A stretch of DNA of 64,000 nt from Rhynchopus sp. YZ270_cl-10 (lineage: Eukaryota; Euglenozoa; Diplonemea; Diplonemida; Diplonemidae), in NCBI GenBank assembly GCA_964035575.1, contig OZ037933.1, forward strand, positions 434,001 to 498,000, in the 5' to 3' direction. How positions within the stretch are numbered: position 1 is the first letter of the stretch; every line of letters starts with the position of its first letter. The notes under the pieces are model-generated. The model was given only the letters and a program-made list of their open reading frames with translations. It was not told the origin of the DNA and searched no databases. Positions 62,276-64,000 of this stretch are shown here, piece by piece. The position numbers and the translations under genes are program-made.

Positions 62276-63082
62276 GGCATACTGTGCAGGCGAGCCGTTT
62301 TTAGGCGAGTTTTTCGTTTTCCTGATTTTCAGGAAAAACTCGCCAAAAACTCGCCCTACTCGCCCATTACTCGCCTATTACTCGCCAAAACTCGCCAAAA
62401 ACTCGCCTAAACTCGCCCACATTTGGGTGCAAATCCTGGTGCACATACGCACCTTGGGGGTGAAAATGTGCACCAGGATGTGAAAATGGAGGGCGGGGGT
62501 GACTGATGACAACATGCCACTCGAAAACACACAAAAAAATTGAAATTGTGTCACTTGTACGTCTAAAGGCAACCATGTCACGGCAGTGGCTGACAGGCAT
62601 GTATGTAAACATTTGCTCCAGGGGAAGATTCAAGCGTGCCATAGATCCCGGGGGACAAGACGTGCTACAATCCGGAGGATGACGAAGACATGGATGAGCC
62701 GGGGCTACACTCGCTATACAACAATGTCCTCGCCATGCCGGTAAATGGCAACCCTGCAGGCCACCCCTTGGCGGTATTCCCCCACGACTACATCGCACCC
62801 ATCTGTGCAAGCTTCATGGATCCGCAGAAGCTACAGCTGGACTGGTGGTACTGGTTGTGGAAGCCTACAAAGCAAACTGCAGAGGTCTTGTTCAAGTGGA
62901 ACGAAAAAAATTTTCTCTTCAAAACTCAAATTTCCCTCATATTTTCGTGTGTACACTTTTCCCAAGGTAAAATCCCTACCAAAAAAAAAAACTCGCCAAA
63001 ACTCGCCCCCCAAAAATGGGCGAGTTTTAGGCGAGTTTTTGGCGAGTAGGCGAGTTTTTTTTACTCGCCTGCACAGTATGCC
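62276..63082. mobile_element. TA-flanked GGCATA-end element with GGCGAGTTTT motif and a coding-like insert
   Basis: Inverted ends GGCATACTGTGCAGGCGAG / CTCGCCTGCACAGTATGCC, bounded by TA at 62274-62275 and 63083-63084. Both flanks consist of GGCGAGT and ACTCGCC units; the middle (about 62420-62960) is unrelated sequence with a coding-like stretch. Confidence 0.8.
62655..62902 (+). pseudogene. Coding-like fragment inside a hairpin element
   Basis: An open frame after an acceptor-like CCATAG reads KTCYNPEDDEDMDEPGLHSL, ALVFP-like segments and QLDWWYWLWKPTKQTAEVLF, ending in NEKN at an A-run. Its composition is protein-like, unlike its surroundings, and GTAAAT after ATGCCG (near 62741) could be a donor. 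It may be a host exon captured by the element; I do not recognise the protein. Confidence 0.4.
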
Positions 63083-63084
63083 TA

Positions 63085-63878
63085 GGGGGGGTCAAAAGGG
63101 GTAAACAAATTGAAAAAAATGAGTTTTTGTTCCTAAGTGCTAAAAAAATGACCAAAACCAGAAAATACCACCCTCAGATGTCCAAAAATCCATCTGCGCC
63201 CGGTTTTGAGCAGTTTTGAGCCTCAAGAAGCCCCGTATCTGCTTTTTTCAAAAATGTACACACAACTTGTACCTGCCCACCCCCTGTAGGTAGAGCAACT
63301 CACACATCCATCACGCCTCAGTGTGAGCCAGGGGCCAGAAAAGCCCCCAAGGCCACATATTTTCACCCCAGAACCTATCCCGAAGGGTACCCAGGCTGTT
63401 TCGGGGTGTTTAGAGGGACTTGGTGGAACTTAGAACCATGTTTCAAAAAGTGTCAAGGAACTCGTACCAAGGGTTTTCCCACCCAAGGTACTAAGTACTG
63501 GTACCCTTTTGAAACATGGTTCTAAGTTCCACCAAGTCCCTCTAAACACCCCGAAACAGCCTGGGTACCCTTCGGGATAGGTTCTGGTGAAAATATGTGG
63601 CCTTGGGGGCTTTTCTGGCCCCTGGCTCACACTGAGGCGTGATGGATGTGTGAGTTGCTCTACCTACAGGGGGTGGGCAGGTACAAGTTGTGTGTACATT
63701 TTTGAAAAAAGCAGATACGGGGCTTCTTGAGGCTCAAAACTGCTCAAAACCGGGCGCAGATGGATTTTTGGACATCTGAGGGTGGTATTTTCTGGTTTTG
63801 GTCATTTTTTAGCACTTAGAAACCAAAACTCGATTTTTATCATTTTGTTATCGCTTTTTGGGGGCTTTTGACCCCCCC
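63085..63878. mobile_element. TA-flanked palindromic element, GGGGGGGTCAAAAG ends
   Basis: Ends GGGGGGGTCAAAAG / CTTTTGACCCCCCC, bounded by TA at 63083-63084 and 63879-63880. It is palindromic almost throughout, centre near 63478. The core (about 63270-63680) is homologous to that of 60010-60986; the outer 150 bp on each side is not. Confidence 0.8.
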
Positions 63879-63880
63879 TA

Positions 63881-64000
63881 ACCCCCCCCCCCCCCCCCCC
63901 CCCCTCTCCCAGATCATGTTTACAGTGCACCTCCGTTAGCGAGGTGCCTGGGGGGGGGGGGGGGAAATACACAGAGAAAAAAGTTGGGATAAAAGGAGAG
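63881..64000. other. C-run and G-run, window end
   Basis: A C-run of about 25 and a G-run of about 14 flank a short unique stretch. No gene. Confidence 0.6.

Overview
The window looks like nuclear DNA of a diplonemid or a close euglenozoan relative. The strongest pointer is a 38-nt sequence found twice (30658-30695 minus, 48432-48469 plus) that matches, from memory, the diplonemid spliced leader (SL) with small differences. GT-AG introns, sparse genes, all confident host genes on one strand, and lysine/alanine-rich mitochondrial DNA-binding proteins fit the same picture. The species cannot be named from sequence alone.

Layout. 1-9055 holds no convincing gene: homopolymer-rich DNA with many 60-80 bp retroposon tails and small palindromic elements. 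9056-15409 (minus) is a three-exon gene for a very large Cys-rich single-pass membrane protein; 15781-17664 (minus) is a two-exon gene for a probable mitochondrial protein of unknown role. 17985-18262 is a stray LSU rRNA fragment. 18755-19888 carries two microsatellite arrays, one a perfect 918-bp (AGTAC)n tract. 22272-23510 may be a small two-exon plus-strand gene. 24177-30697 is a near-complete LINE (minus) whose 5' end is the SL itself. 31862-32716 is a non-autonomous hAT-like element. 34337-36406 (minus) encodes a polytopic membrane protein. 38.9-43.8 kb is mainly palindromic elements. 44.2-53.3 kb is a tandem array of four paralogous minus-strand genes for mitochondrially targeted Lys/Ala-repeat, HMG-like proteins, split by a 2.4-kb hAT-like insertion that itself contains an SL-headed retroelement and another hairpin element. 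53.7-64 kb is almost wholly palindromic elements and microsatellites.

How the parts relate. Most of the non-genic DNA falls into two mobile systems. First, retroelements copied from trans-spliced RNA: two carry the SL at the 5' end, and most other copies are 5'-truncated to their family-specific 3' tails. Second, small palindromic elements with conserved ends, often bounded by TA and joined end to end through a single shared TA. Their interiors are built from one short motif reiterated in both orientations, and that motif differs from element to element. The chains at 38895-40291 and 60010-63878 are the best candidates for something undescribed.

Limits: no alignment or search could be run. 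Splice sites and family assignments are read by eye, and repeat boundaries are good to a few bases where inverted repeats or target duplications define them, otherwise to about 10-20 bases.
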